Part shown: positions 54,790 through 63,494 of the stretch, piece by piece | Layout: each line of letters begins with the position of its first letter | Position numbering within the stretch: position 1 is the stretch's first letter | Assembly (NCBI RefSeq): GCF_000162875.1 | Contig: NZ_GG700630.1 | Coordinates: 1,220,968-1,284,967 of the forward strand | Origin: Slackia exigua ATCC 700122 | GTDB taxonomy: Bacteria > Actinomycetota > Coriobacteriia > Coriobacteriales > Eggerthellaceae | Direction of reading: 5' to 3' | DNA length: 64,000 nucleotides | Translations under genes and position numbers: made by a program | The notes under the pieces: model-generated | What the model saw: only the letters and a program-made list of their open reading frames with translations | Told to the model about the DNA's origin: nothing | The model's database searches: none

Positions 54790-56184
54790 CGAGGCCTTCG
54801 AGGCCTGGGACGGTGCGTCCAATGCGCGGATGTCCTTGAAGAGGTATCCGGAGAGCCCGATGACGAGGAAGAGGATTCCCGAAGCGACGAAGAACGTCGG
54901 GATGCCGATCCATTCGGCGATGACGCCGCCGACTGCGATCCCTGCCGGCATGGCAAGGCCGATGAGCGCATAGAAGAACCCCATGGCGCGCCCCGTCTTC
55001 TCTTCGGGAACGCGCTGCTGGATGAGCGTCATGAGCGGTCCGTTGAACCACGCCATGAAGACGGACGCGAGTCCCATGAGACCTGCGTAGATCCAGAACG
55101 CGGTGGAAGGAAGCAGCCCTGCGGCGATGATGGGCACGGCGATGAGGACGGCCGAGGCGCAGAGCAGCAGCGCGAGCCGTCTGCCGCCTCCCCAGGCCAT
55201 GATGACGATCGATCCTACGAGCATGCACGTTCCCGAAATCGCCTCGGCGACAGAGACCATCGTTCCGTCCGCGCCGAAGTGCTGCGTGGCCATGAGCGGA
55301 TAGATCGCGCCGAGCGCCGCGAAGGCCATAAGCCCTACGGTCAGCCCTCCTAGAAGCATGACGAGTCCTTTATGGACACGCAGCGCATCCCAGCCGACGC
55401 GCATCTGCTCGGCGACGGTGGATTCCTCCTCGACCTTCACGGTGGGGATTTTGACAAGGCCGAGCGCCGCGCAGGCGACGAGGGCGCCGATGAATTCGAT
55501 GATGAGCGTGGGCGCCAGTCCGAAGGCCGTATAGAGCGCGATGCCCACGGCGGGCGCGCAGATGCTCGAGATGCTTTCAAGCAGCTGGTCGAGGGTGTTG
55601 ATGCGCAGAAGGTGCCGCTCCGGGACGAGCATGGGCATGGCCGCCGTCATCGCCGGGGCGTGAAATGCGGAGAAGACGCTGCGAATGGTGGCGAACAGGC
55701 AGATGAGCGCGAATGAGCGAGTGCCTGCGACGACAAGCAGGGCGAGCACGAGCGAGGATGCGCCTGCTCCCAGATCGGCGACTATCATGACCGCTTTGCG
55801 GTTGAATCGATCTGCGATGACTCCGCCCAGCGGGGAGAGAAGCCCCAAGGGCAGCATGCTGAACATCATGAGCAGCGACAGCATGAGGGCGCTCTGCTCG
55901 GTTTGGGTGACGTGCCAGATGATGGCCCAGCCGGATGCGCCGCTCGTTATGATGGAAACGGCCTGTCCTGACCAGATGATCGAGACGATGCGAAGCCAGC
56001 GGGGTGAAAGCGGCCTGCCCGAGGCGCTCATGCGCTCCTGGCTCGTGCGGGCATGCACCGACGCATCCCCGCCGCCTTCGAAGCGCACGATCGTGTCCGA
56101 CCGGTTCGTGTCGGCATGCATCGATGCTTCTTCCGGCATCGTCGGCATCTTCGCATCGATATCCTGAGGCGTTCCGTCTGTCAT
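54784..56184 (-). CDS. MFS exporter
   Basis: 466 aa, 12 helices after a hydrophilic N-terminus of about 60 residues. The MFS loop 2-3 signature is present as GGVIADRFNRKAVM, and GAIYPLMATQHFGADGTMVS is typical of MefA/Tet-like drug:H+ antiporters. The substrate is unknown; export of drugs, macrolides or haem precursors are all possible, and the convergent ferrochelatase does not settle it. ATG 56184 has AGGAG 8 nt upstream; ATG 56190 has it at 2 nt. Divergent from the TPP riboswitch. Confidence 0.85.
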   Translation of the reverse strand: MTDGTPQDIDAKMPTMPEEASMHADTNRSDTIVRFEGGGDASVHARTSQERMSASGRPLSPRWLRIVSIIWSGQAVSIITSGASGWAIIWHVTQTEQSALMLSLLMMFSMLPLGLLSPLGGVIADRFNRKAVMIVADLGAGASSLVLALLVVAGTRSFALICLFATIRSVFSAFHAPAMTAAMPMLVPERHLLRINTLDQLLESISSICAPAVGIALYTAFGLAPTLIIEFIGALVACAALGLVKIPTVKVEEESTVAEQMRVGWDALRVHKGLVMLLGGLTVGLMAFAALGAIYPLMATQHFGADGTMVSVAEAISGTCMLVGSIVIMAWGGGRRLALLLCASAVLIAVPIIAAGLLPSTAFWIYAGLMGLASVFMAWFNGPLMTLIQQRVPEEKTGRAMGFFYALIGLAMPAGIAVGGVIAEWIGIPTFFVASGILFLVIGLSGYLFKDIRALDAPSQASKASL

Positions 56185-56330
56185 GCGCATAGCTCCTGCC
56201 GAGGCGTCGAAAGCCGTTTGAACGCACGGGTGCTTTCAGAGTGCGATCGGGCAAGGATTATAGGCCGCGTCTTTCGCGGACTCCGACGGATGCGGCCGAT
56301 TGTGCTAGATTATCGGAACTCTCGAAAGAC

Positions 56331-56427
56331 GGGAGGCGGGGAGCTCGCGCCATGCGGGCTGAGAGGAAGCGTAACGTCGCTTCGACCCGAAGAACCTGAT
56401 GTGGGTAATGCCAACGAAGGGAGCCGA
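56331..56427 (+). promoter_or_regulatory. TPP riboswitch (THI box)
   Basis: Classic elements in order: GGGGAGCTCGCGCCATG, CGGGCTGAGAGG, a variable hairpin (AAGCGTAACGTCGCTT), CGACCCGAAGAACCTGATGT, GGGTAATGCCAACGAAGGGA. The last conserved part contains the ribosome binding site of the next gene (GAAGGGAG, 7 nt before ATG 56429), so TPP binding should hide it and stop translation. Confidence 0.96.
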
Positions 56428-56428
56428 T

Positions 56429-57625
56429 ATGGCCGATCGCCATGCATCTTTTTCAACCCCCACGCTCGGCCTTATATGGTTCGGCGCAGCGGTATCCTTG
56501 GCGGAAATCCTCACCGGAACGTATTTCGCGCCGCTTGGAATCGAGCAGGGACTTGCGGCGATTCTTCTAGGGCATCTCATCGGCGGTGCGATGTTCTATC
56601 TGGTCTCGCTCGTAAGCGCACGCACCGGCGTCGGGGCGATGGATGCGACCAAACGCACGTTCGGATCGCGCGGGTCGGTGCTGTTTTCGGCGGCGAACTT
56701 CCTTCAACTGGTCGGGTGGACGGCCATCATGATCCAGTCGGGCGCTGTGGCGGCGACGCAGATCGTCCCGGCGCTGGGCACTGCGGGATGGTGCGTCGTG
56801 ATCGCAGCGCTTATCGTGGCGTGGATCGCGTTCGGCGTGCGTTGGATGGGGAGGCTGCAATCGATCGCGGCGGCGCTTCTGTTCGTGCTTACGCTGATCG
56901 TGAGTTACGTCGTGTTCGGGAGCCTCGACGGATCCCCGGCTTCCTTCGCCGCCGACGGAACCATGACGTTCGGTGCCGGGGTCGAGCTGGCGGTCGCCAT
57001 GCCCCTTTCATGGCTTCCCGTTGCGGGCGACTATACGCGTTTCGCGGAGAAGCCCGGCACGGGCAGCGGTGCGGCCACGGTCGCCTATCTGCTCGGCAGC
57101 TGCTGGATGTATATGATCGGCCTAGGAATGGCCCTGATCGCAGGCACGAGCGATATCGCAGGAATTCTGAGCGCGGCGGGCTTCGGCATCGTCGGCATCA
57201 TGATCGTCGTCTTCTCCACGGTGACGACGACGTTTCTGGATGCGCAGTCGGCAGGCGAGTCCGCGTCTGCCATAACATCGCGTTTGGATGCGCGCATCGT
57301 AGGCGTTGCGGCCGCTGTCGTGGGTGCGGTTTTGGCGGCGTTCGCTCCCGTGGGGGATTTCGAGGCGTTTCTCTACCTGATCGGGTCCGTGTTCGCGCCG
57401 ATGGCCGCGCTCGTCGTCGCCGATTTCTTCATTCTGGAGCGCGATATGTCGGATGATCCGTTCGACGTTGTGGCCCTCGCATTGTGGATCGGCGGCTTCG
57501 CACTCTATCGCTGGTCGCTTACCTGGAGCCTTCCGGTCGGCAATACCTTGCCGGTCATGGTCATCGTCGCGGGCGTCGCCGTCGTCGTGCGGCTTGCCCA
57601 GCGGCGCATGGCGCGTAAGGCGTAA
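56429..57625 (+). CDS. cytX: CytX-type transporter (thiamine precursor uptake)
   Basis: A 398-aa NCS1-family permease with about 12 helices, predicted to import hydroxymethylpyrimidine. TPP control and the family together support this; the evidence for HMP is comparative, not direct. The N-terminus is short (MADRHASFSTPTLGLIWFGA) and AMPLSWLPVAGDYTRFAE matches the NCS1 core. The frame is open back to 56399, but those bases lie inside the riboswitch, and ATG 56429 has the proper ribosome binding site. Transcribed alone. Confidence 0.9.
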   Translation: MADRHASFSTPTLGLIWFGAAVSLAEILTGTYFAPLGIEQGLAAILLGHLIGGAMFYLVSLVSARTGVGAMDATKRTFGSRGSVLFSAANFLQLVGWTAIMIQSGAVAATQIVPALGTAGWCVVIAALIVAWIAFGVRWMGRLQSIAAALLFVLTLIVSYVVFGSLDGSPASFAADGTMTFGAGVELAVAMPLSWLPVAGDYTRFAEKPGTGSGAATVAYLLGSCWMYMIGLGMALIAGTSDIAGILSAAGFGIVGIMIVVFSTVTTTFLDAQSAGESASAITSRLDARIVGVAAAVVGAVLAAFAPVGDFEAFLYLIGSVFAPMAALVVADFFILERDMSDDPFDVVALALWIGGFALYRWSLTWSLPVGNTLPVMVIVAGVAVVVRLAQRRMARKA

Positions 57626-57701
57626 GTTTTAGGGCCGTTGAGACCGGATAAAGGAAATTCGTCCAGCCACGCCCTCGTTGTTCCCAAAACGGAACGTGCG
57701 C

Positions 57702-57754
57702 TAGACAGAATACGTCCGACCTGCTAATTTTCCGATATGTTAGTCATATCTAAC
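57702..57754 (+). promoter_or_regulatory. Promoter and palindromic operator of the ABC exporter
   Basis: TAGACA (57702-57707), a 17-nt spacer and TAATTT (57725-57730) form a promoter. GTTAGTCATATCTAAC (57739-57754) follows, covering about +2 to +17, where a repressor would block transcription. The core TTAG-N6-CTAA recurs upstream of the Fec-type importer (61309). Confidence 0.65.
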
Positions 57755-57774
57755 TTTTATCGGAGAGGAAGAGC

Positions 57775-59517
57775 ATGCCCCATTACGACATCCTCAGGCT
57801 CGGTCGTGCCGGATGGTTGCCCATGGTCGCGTCCTTCTTCATCGGTTTGGCCTTATCTGGCATCCTGCTTTTCCAGGCTTGGCTCATATCGCGCATCTTC
57901 GCCACGCTGTATGCATGGGATTTCTCTCACATAACGCTGCTTTTAGGATTATTCGCCGTAGTTCTTCTGGTGCGTCCGATCGTTATGCTCGTTCAGGAGC
58001 TGCTTGTCAGTCGGGTCGGCAGAAGCATCAAGCTCGATGTCCGGGTGCGGCTTCTCGAGCATCTGAACAAGATGGGTCCGTTCGGCCTGTCTTCGAAGCG
58101 CACCGGCGAGGTCGAGGCGCTCGTGACCGATGGCGTTGAATTGCTGGAAGATTACTACGGACGATACATTCCGCAGCTCGGCGTCACCATCGTAACCGTG
58201 ACCGTGGCCATCGTCTTGCTATTCCGACTGGATCCTTTGGTGGCGTTCGTGGGCGGATGCGCGGCTTTGCTTGCCCCGATTCTTCCCAATCTATGGAACA
58301 AGGTGCTGGATCGTCGCGGCTACCAGCATTGGGAACAGTATTCTCAAATGAATGCCGAGGTGGTTGATGCGATGCAGGGCATGACGACCTTGCAGCTCTT
58401 CAACAACGTGGAGCAGCAGCGGAGCAAGATCATCCACGCTGCCCGGACCCTCCTGTCCGCCACGTTGTCGCAGATGCGGATTTCGCTTCTGGGGTCCGCG
58501 ATTTCATCTTGGATGGTGAACGGCGGACCTGTGATCGTGCTGGCGCTGGGCATCGTCCAGGTCTGGCATGGGCATGTAGACATCGCGCAGCTGTTCTGGT
58601 GCCTATTCCTGAGCTACGAGCTCTTCCGTCCTTTTCAGGATCTTAGCTCCAATTGGCATGCCGGCTTCCATGGCTATGCAACTGCGCAGCAAGCGCTTGG
58701 GTTGCTGAAGGCCCGAACGCCTCATGACGACGACTTGCCGAGCCAGGCGCCTCCGACCGTGTTCGATATTCATTTCGATCAGGTCTCGTATTGCTATCCG
58801 TCGACGAAGTCTCGCGCAACCGATGATATCTCCTTGACCATCGGGTCCGGCGAGACGGTTGCGCTTGTGGGGCAGTCCGGATGCGGTAAATCAACCCTGC
58901 TCGGTCTTTTGCTCAGGTTCGGCGATCCGTCCAGCGGGAAGATCAGCATCGGCGGCATTGATCTCCGCGCGCTTTCTCGCGAGGACCTGTCTTCGCTCAT
59001 TACGCTCGTTCCTCAAGAGCCGGTCATCTTCGACGGCAGCATTGCCGACAATCTGCGAGCCTGCGCACCAGAAGCCTCCGACCAGCAGCTGCGCGAACTC
59101 TGCCTCTCGCTTGGACTCGATGATATCGCCGATATCGACGAGCTGCTGGATATTCGCGTGCAAGAACGCGGCAGCGGCGTTTCCGGCGGCCAGCGCCAGC
59201 GTCTGGCCATCGCCCGCGCGCTGCTTCGCAATACCCCGATTCTGCTGCTGGACGAAGCCACGTCGGCTCTTGACTCTGGAGCAGAGCAGCTCGTCTTGTC
59301 CACCATCGAGAACCATCGCAAGAAACTATCCAGCGAAGGCAGAACCTTGACCGTCATCGTGTCCGCCCACCGTCTGGAAACCGTTCGTCAGGTCGATAGG
59401 ATCGTCGTCCTATCGAAAGGCAGCCTCGTTGAAATCGGCGACCACGAAAGCCTGCTGCTCCGAAACGGTACCTATGCGGCCCTCGTCGCTACCGCCCAGG
59501 AGCTGATTCGATCATGA
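57775..59517 (+). CDS. ABC transporter, half 1 (membrane domain plus ATPase)
   Basis: 580 aa. A type IV exporter membrane domain (residues about 10-310, six helices, with coupling segments MGPFGLSSKRTGEVEALVTD) precedes an ATPase domain. The Walker A is GQSGCGKST, the signature is GSGVSGGQRQR, the Walker B LLLDEATSALD, and the H-loop VSAHRLETV. It pairs with the next gene (overlap 4 nt, ATGA) as a heterodimer. Its layout resembles IrtAB/YbtPQ-type siderophore transporters and CydDC. The shared operator with an iron-siderophore-type importer supports a metal role; this is inference. ATG 57775 follows GGAGAGGAAGAG. Confidence 0.85.
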   Translation: MPHYDILRLGRAGWLPMVASFFIGLALSGILLFQAWLISRIFATLYAWDFSHITLLLGLFAVVLLVRPIVMLVQELLVSRVGRSIKLDVRVRLLEHLNKMGPFGLSSKRTGEVEALVTDGVELLEDYYGRYIPQLGVTIVTVTVAIVLLFRLDPLVAFVGGCAALLAPILPNLWNKVLDRRGYQHWEQYSQMNAEVVDAMQGMTTLQLFNNVEQQRSKIIHAARTLLSATLSQMRISLLGSAISSWMVNGGPVIVLALGIVQVWHGHVDIAQLFWCLFLSYELFRPFQDLSSNWHAGFHGYATAQQALGLLKARTPHDDDLPSQAPPTVFDIHFDQVSYCYPSTKSRATDDISLTIGSGETVALVGQSGCGKSTLLGLLLRFGDPSSGKISIGGIDLRALSREDLSSLITLVPQEPVIFDGSIADNLRACAPEASDQQLRELCLSLGLDDIADIDELLDIRVQERGSGVSGGQRQRLAIARALLRNTPILLLDEATSALDSGAEQLVLSTIENHRKKLSSEGRTLTVIVSAHRLETVRQVDRIVVLSKGSLVEIGDHESLLLRNGTYAALVATAQELIRS

Positions 59518-61262
59518 AGCAGAATGCATTTCGTGAAGCCTTCGATCCGCTTGCGCGGCTTTTGCCGAGACTGACGCAGTATAAGAAATACGTCGCGCTC
59601 ATCTTCGCGATGCTTCTGCTGCATCGCATCTGCGTGACGGTTCTTAATGTGCTGGGAGCGGCGCTCGTCTCCCATATCATGCTCGTCAATCACATAGACG
59701 GCATCGCCTGGTGGGCGCTGGCCGGCCTGGCGGTTCTCGTTCTATCGGTGGGAGTGACCTGGTGGCTGGATATGTGGTTCGCGCACGTTTACAGCTATAA
59801 GATCATCGCGGATCTGCGTATCGAGATCTTCGATGCCATCAATCGCGTAAGCCCTTCTGGGCTGCAGCACAGGACGACCGGGGACGTCACTGCCGCGGCC
59901 ATGTCCGATGTCGAGATTACCGAGTGGTTCTACGCCCATACCGTCATCGATTTCCTAGCCACGGTTGCGGCGAATGCGATCTTCACGATCGTCATGATCG
60001 TTCTGGTCGGTCCATCCGGGATGATCCTTTTCATAACCGCTACGGCGGTTCTGCTTGTGCCGATACTCACTTTGCCCTTGCAAACCCGACAGGGTGAACG
60101 CATTCGACAGAGTCTTGCCAGGCAGAAAAGCCGCTCTCTGGAAATGATCCAAGGGTCGCGAGAGATCATCAGCCTCGGGCTGATCGATCGGCAGCTGGAC
60201 GTGATTCGAGAATCAACCCTGGAGGTCCAACGATGCAAGCGCTGGTATATCGTGCGCTCGGGCATCGAGATCGCGGTTTCGCAGCTCATGATTTCAACTG
60301 CAACCATCGGTACGTTGGCCTGGCTGCTTGCGCTGAATCAGGCCGGCAGCGTGGAGCTTGCCTATATACCGTCCGCAATGATGCTGCTCAGTGCATCCTG
60401 CAAAGCATGCCTGAGCCTTTCAGGCATGCTCCGTAAGCTCGGAGAGGTTTCAGGCGCGACGCGCAGGTTCTTCGAATTGGTCGACATGCCTCGGCAGATT
60501 CCCGACAACGGCGAATCGGCAGACTTCCCTGACGAAGCGTTGGGCATCGAATACCAGGATCTGACTTTCGGATATACCGATGATGCCAAGATTCTGGATG
60601 ATTTCAGCCTTTCGATCGCGGCAGGTTCGTCGGTGGCGCTCGTCGGACGGACCGGGGTTGGCAAGTCCACGATGGCGGCGCTGACCGTGAGGCTCTATCA
60701 GCCCCAATCCGGCAGCATCTGCATCGGAGGCAGGCCGATCGATTCCATTCCGCTCAGCCAACTGCGCACGCTTGTGACGCTTGTCCCGCAGCATCCGTAT
60801 ATATTCCGCAGCACGGTACGGGACAATCTGCGCATGGCCAAGCCGAGCGCTTCCGACGGCGAGCTTTGGCAGGCTCTCGAGATCGCTCAGCTGGATGAAA
60901 CGATCCGTGCGCTACCGGACCAGCTGGATACGTTGATCGGCGAACGTGGCGCGACGCTTTCGGGCGGACAGCGTCAGCGTCTCAGTCTAGCCCAGGCGTT
61001 TTTGAAGAATTCTCCGATCGTGATCTTTGACGAGGCGGTGTCGAATCTCGACCCGAATCTAGAGCAGAAACTCGTCGCAGCAGGTCGTTTCATGTATGAG
61101 GGTCGAACTACGATCACCATCGCGCATCGCCTCTCGACCATACGTTCGGCAGATTCGGTGGCATTCGTCGAGGACGGCAAGCTCTCGGCTTTCGGCACCC
61201 ATGAACAGCTCTTACGGGATTGCCCACGATACCGTGCCTTCATGGAGCCCGTAACGGGATGA
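59514..61262 (+). CDS. ABC transporter, half 2 (membrane domain plus ATPase)
   Basis: 582 aa; partner of the preceding gene product. Six-helix membrane domain (about 20-320) and ATPase with Walker A GRTGVGKST, signature LSGGQRQRLS, Walker B IVIFDEAVSNLD and switch His IAHRLSTI. Both ATPase sites keep the catalytic Glu, so no degenerate site is visible. ATG overlaps the upstream stop, implying a 1:1 complex. The 147 bp after it carry the second operator palindrome. Confidence 0.85.
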   Translation: MKQNAFREAFDPLARLLPRLTQYKKYVALIFAMLLLHRICVTVLNVLGAALVSHIMLVNHIDGIAWWALAGLAVLVLSVGVTWWLDMWFAHVYSYKIIADLRIEIFDAINRVSPSGLQHRTTGDVTAAAMSDVEITEWFYAHTVIDFLATVAANAIFTIVMIVLVGPSGMILFITATAVLLVPILTLPLQTRQGERIRQSLARQKSRSLEMIQGSREIISLGLIDRQLDVIRESTLEVQRCKRWYIVRSGIEIAVSQLMISTATIGTLAWLLALNQAGSVELAYIPSAMMLLSASCKACLSLSGMLRKLGEVSGATRRFFELVDMPRQIPDNGESADFPDEALGIEYQDLTFGYTDDAKILDDFSLSIAAGSSVALVGRTGVGKSTMAALTVRLYQPQSGSICIGGRPIDSIPLSQLRTLVTLVPQHPYIFRSTVRDNLRMAKPSASDGELWQALEIAQLDETIRALPDQLDTLIGERGATLSGGQRQRLSLAQAFLKNSPIVIFDEAVSNLDPNLEQKLVAAGRFMYEGRTTITIAHRLSTIRSADSVAFVEDGKLSAFGTHEQLLRDCPRYRAFMEPVTG

Positions 61263-61298
61263 CGTAGGGCTGCTCCATGCCGTCAACGCTCTTTTTCG

Positions 61299-61332
61299 CC
61301 TAAAAAAATTAGACATGTCTAACTTTTTTAGG
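61299..61332. promoter_or_regulatory. Operator palindrome upstream of the Fec-type ABC importer
   Basis: A 34-nt near-perfect palindrome (one mismatch) centred on TTAGACATGTCTAA (61309-61322). The core differs at two positions from the element at 57740 and is followed by the same CTTTT run. Because it is long and T-rich, it could also end exporter transcription. Likely promoter elements overlap it (TTAGAC at 61309 with TCTATT at 61333). Confidence 0.65.
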
Positions 61333-61409
61333 TCTATTGGAATAAAATAATCGAATCCGACCGTTCAGATACCTAGTTTGAAGGATGTGCGAATAAGGAT
61401 GATCTGCGG

Positions 61410-62468
61410 ATGAACCGACGTGCGGTCTTAGTGGTCATTGTGGGATCTCTGCTGTTGATCGCCTCTATATTCGCGGCCTTCGGAATCGGGCTCGCGGATA
61501 TTTCGCCACGTGTTGTCCTGGAGGTTTTCTGGTGCAAGATTTCCGGAAGCCAGGGTTCGTTCAGCCCACGTGACGAAGTGATCGTTTGGGATGTCCGCGG
61601 CGCGCGCATAGTGCTCGCCGCAATCGTCGGAGCAGGTCTTTCTATTTGCGGTGCCATCATGCAAAGCCTGGTGCGCAATGTGCTGGCAGACCCGTATCTG
61701 CTGGGCACTGCATCGGGTGCGTCTGCTGGTGCAGCCCTCATCTTGGTGTTCGGAATCGGCAGCGCGTTCGGATTGGCCGGTGCGGCATTCATCGGTGCCG
61801 TCATCGCCACAGTCGCGGCGTTCGCGATCGCCTCGACGGGCGGCACCCTGACATCCAGTCGCGTGATTCTCGCGGGCATTACGATCGGTTTTGCCATGAC
61901 GGCGCTCACGAACCTGATGGTTTTCGCATCCGGCGACGAAGGCGCTGCACGCTCGGTGATGTTCTGGATGCTTGGATCTCTGGCGCTTGCGAACTGGGAC
62001 CAGATGCTGCTTCCGGTTCTTGCGCTGCTGGCAACGATGATCGTCGGAATGGGAATAGGATCGGGCCTGGATGCCATATCGGTCTCTGATGAAACCGCGC
62101 AGGTCAGCGGCTTTCATCCGCAACATCTGCGGATGGCGAGCATGCTTTTGATATCGGCATGCGTCGCCGTTCTGGTGTCGGTGGCCGGTCAGATCGGTTT
62201 TGTGGGCCTGGTGATTCCGCATGCGGCACGCCGTTTAGTGGGCGCTACCAATAGATCCGTGATTCCCGTATCGGCGCTGCTCGGCGCGACGCTGATGGTC
62301 TGGGCGGATGTTATCGGACGAATCGCTTTCCAACCGAGGGAGATTCCCATCGGCATCATTACCGCACTGGTCGGGACCCCCGTCCTCATCGCATTGGTGC
62401 GCCGGCAGTATAGCCGAAGCGGCGGGTTGGAAACGAAAAGGAAGTCAGGGAAACAGGGAAGGGATTGA
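61410..62468 (+). CDS. FecCD-family ABC permease
   Basis: 352 aa, about 10 helices, a permease of iron-siderophore, haem or cobalamin import. Family segments are IVWDVRGARIVLAAIVGAGLS, AIMQSLVRNVLADPYLLGTASG, LRMASMLLISACVAVLVS and IGFVGLVIPHAARRL with the coupling helix for the ATPase. A basic tail ends the protein. The start at ATG 61410 follows AAGGATG. Followed by the binding protein (9 nt) and ATPase genes. Confidence 0.93.
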   Translation: MNRRAVLVVIVGSLLLIASIFAAFGIGLADISPRVVLEVFWCKISGSQGSFSPRDEVIVWDVRGARIVLAAIVGAGLSICGAIMQSLVRNVLADPYLLGTASGASAGAALILVFGIGSAFGLAGAAFIGAVIATVAAFAIASTGGTLTSSRVILAGITIGFAMTALTNLMVFASGDEGAARSVMFWMLGSLALANWDQMLLPVLALLATMIVGMGIGSGLDAISVSDETAQVSGFHPQHLRMASMLLISACVAVLVSVAGQIGFVGLVIPHAARRLVGATNRSVIPVSALLGATLMVWADVIGRIAFQPREIPIGIITALVGTPVLIALVRRQYSRSGGLETKRKSGKQGRD

Positions 62469-62477
62469 GAAAGGAAG

Positions 62478-63488
62478 ATGATGAAAACAAGGATGATGAA
62501 GCAAGTGGGAGCAGCGTTGGCCGTCAGCGCCGTGCTGGTCGGTTGCCTTATGGGTTGTTCGAATTCCGCCGACAACTCGACCGAAGCGTCGTCGGCGTCG
62601 ATGGATGCTGCGTATCCGGTGACGTATACCTACGGTGGTCGCGAAGTCACGTTCGACGAGGCTCCGAAGAAGATTCTCACTTCCGGGCCTACTTCGGCCA
62701 TCTATGCGGCCGAGCTTGCAGAAAAGGGACAGTTCGCGTATCGCTCGGGCGAGTTCAAAGATCCGAATCCGGAAGCCGATGCCATGGGAACCGAAATCAT
62801 TTCGGACAGCGAGCTGAGCACCGAGAGCATCATTTCCCAAGATGTCGATCTCGTCATTACGGATACGTTCACCGGATTCGATCCTGAAAAGGTGGAAGCT
62901 GCCGGAATCAAAGTGATCATGCCGAACTCAGGCGTCGCGCACGCGAAGGCCGACGGCGCTGGATCCCTGGTGGTTCCGGAAGGGACTCCGTTCGAGCTTA
63001 TCAGCAGTGATTTGCGTGAACTTGGCAAGGTGCTTGGACAGCCCGAGCGCGGCGAGCAGAAGGCCGAAGAGTTCGAACAGCAGATGGTAGAGCTCGACAA
63101 GTCGAAGCCCGGTAAGGGAAAGACCGCAGTGATGCTGTTCTACTTCTCTCCGGAATATCCCGTGATGTCGGTCAGCAATGCAAGCATCGAGGGCCAGATG
63201 ATGGAGCATTTGGGACTGGAGAACATCTTCGCCAATGAAGAAGCTCCGTATCTCGAAGAGGTGAATTGGGAAGCCGTGCTTGAAAAAGATCCGGATGTGA
63301 TCATCGTCAAATATGGCCGCACCGGCTCTACCTTCGAAGAGGATAAGGCTCGACTGCTCACCGAGCCGGGCGCCGATACCATGAAGGCGGTCAAGGACGG
63401 CAAGATCATCGGCATCTCCAACCATAACACCTGGCCTACGCCGAAAATGATGGATGCGATGCAGACCATTTCCGATGCTCTGAAATAG
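62478..63488 (+). CDS. Iron-siderophore/haem-type ABC binding lipoprotein
   Basis: 336 aa. Signal peptide with lipobox (VLVGCLMGC; Cys at about residue 27), then a Ser/Thr/Asn-rich spacer. The periplasmic-binding fold II domain (about 50-335) has KKILTSGPTSAIYAAELAEKG and QDVDLVITDTFTGFDPEKVEAAGIKV. It captures the ligand outside the membrane for the FecCD permease. The ligand is not determined. ATG 62478 follows AAAGGAAG; ATG 62481 is equivalent. Confidence 0.9.
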   Translation: MMKTRMMKQVGAALAVSAVLVGCLMGCSNSADNSTEASSASMDAAYPVTYTYGGREVTFDEAPKKILTSGPTSAIYAAELAEKGQFAYRSGEFKDPNPEADAMGTEIISDSELSTESIISQDVDLVITDTFTGFDPEKVEAAGIKVIMPNSGVAHAKADGAGSLVVPEGTPFELISSDLRELGKVLGQPERGEQKAEEFEQQMVELDKSKPGKGKTAVMLFYFSPEYPVMSVSNASIEGQMMEHLGLENIFANEEAPYLEEVNWEAVLEKDPDVIIVKYGRTGSTFEEDKARLLTEPGADTMKAVKDGKIIGISNHNTWPTPKMMDAMQTISDALK

Positions 63489-63494
63489 GAATTC

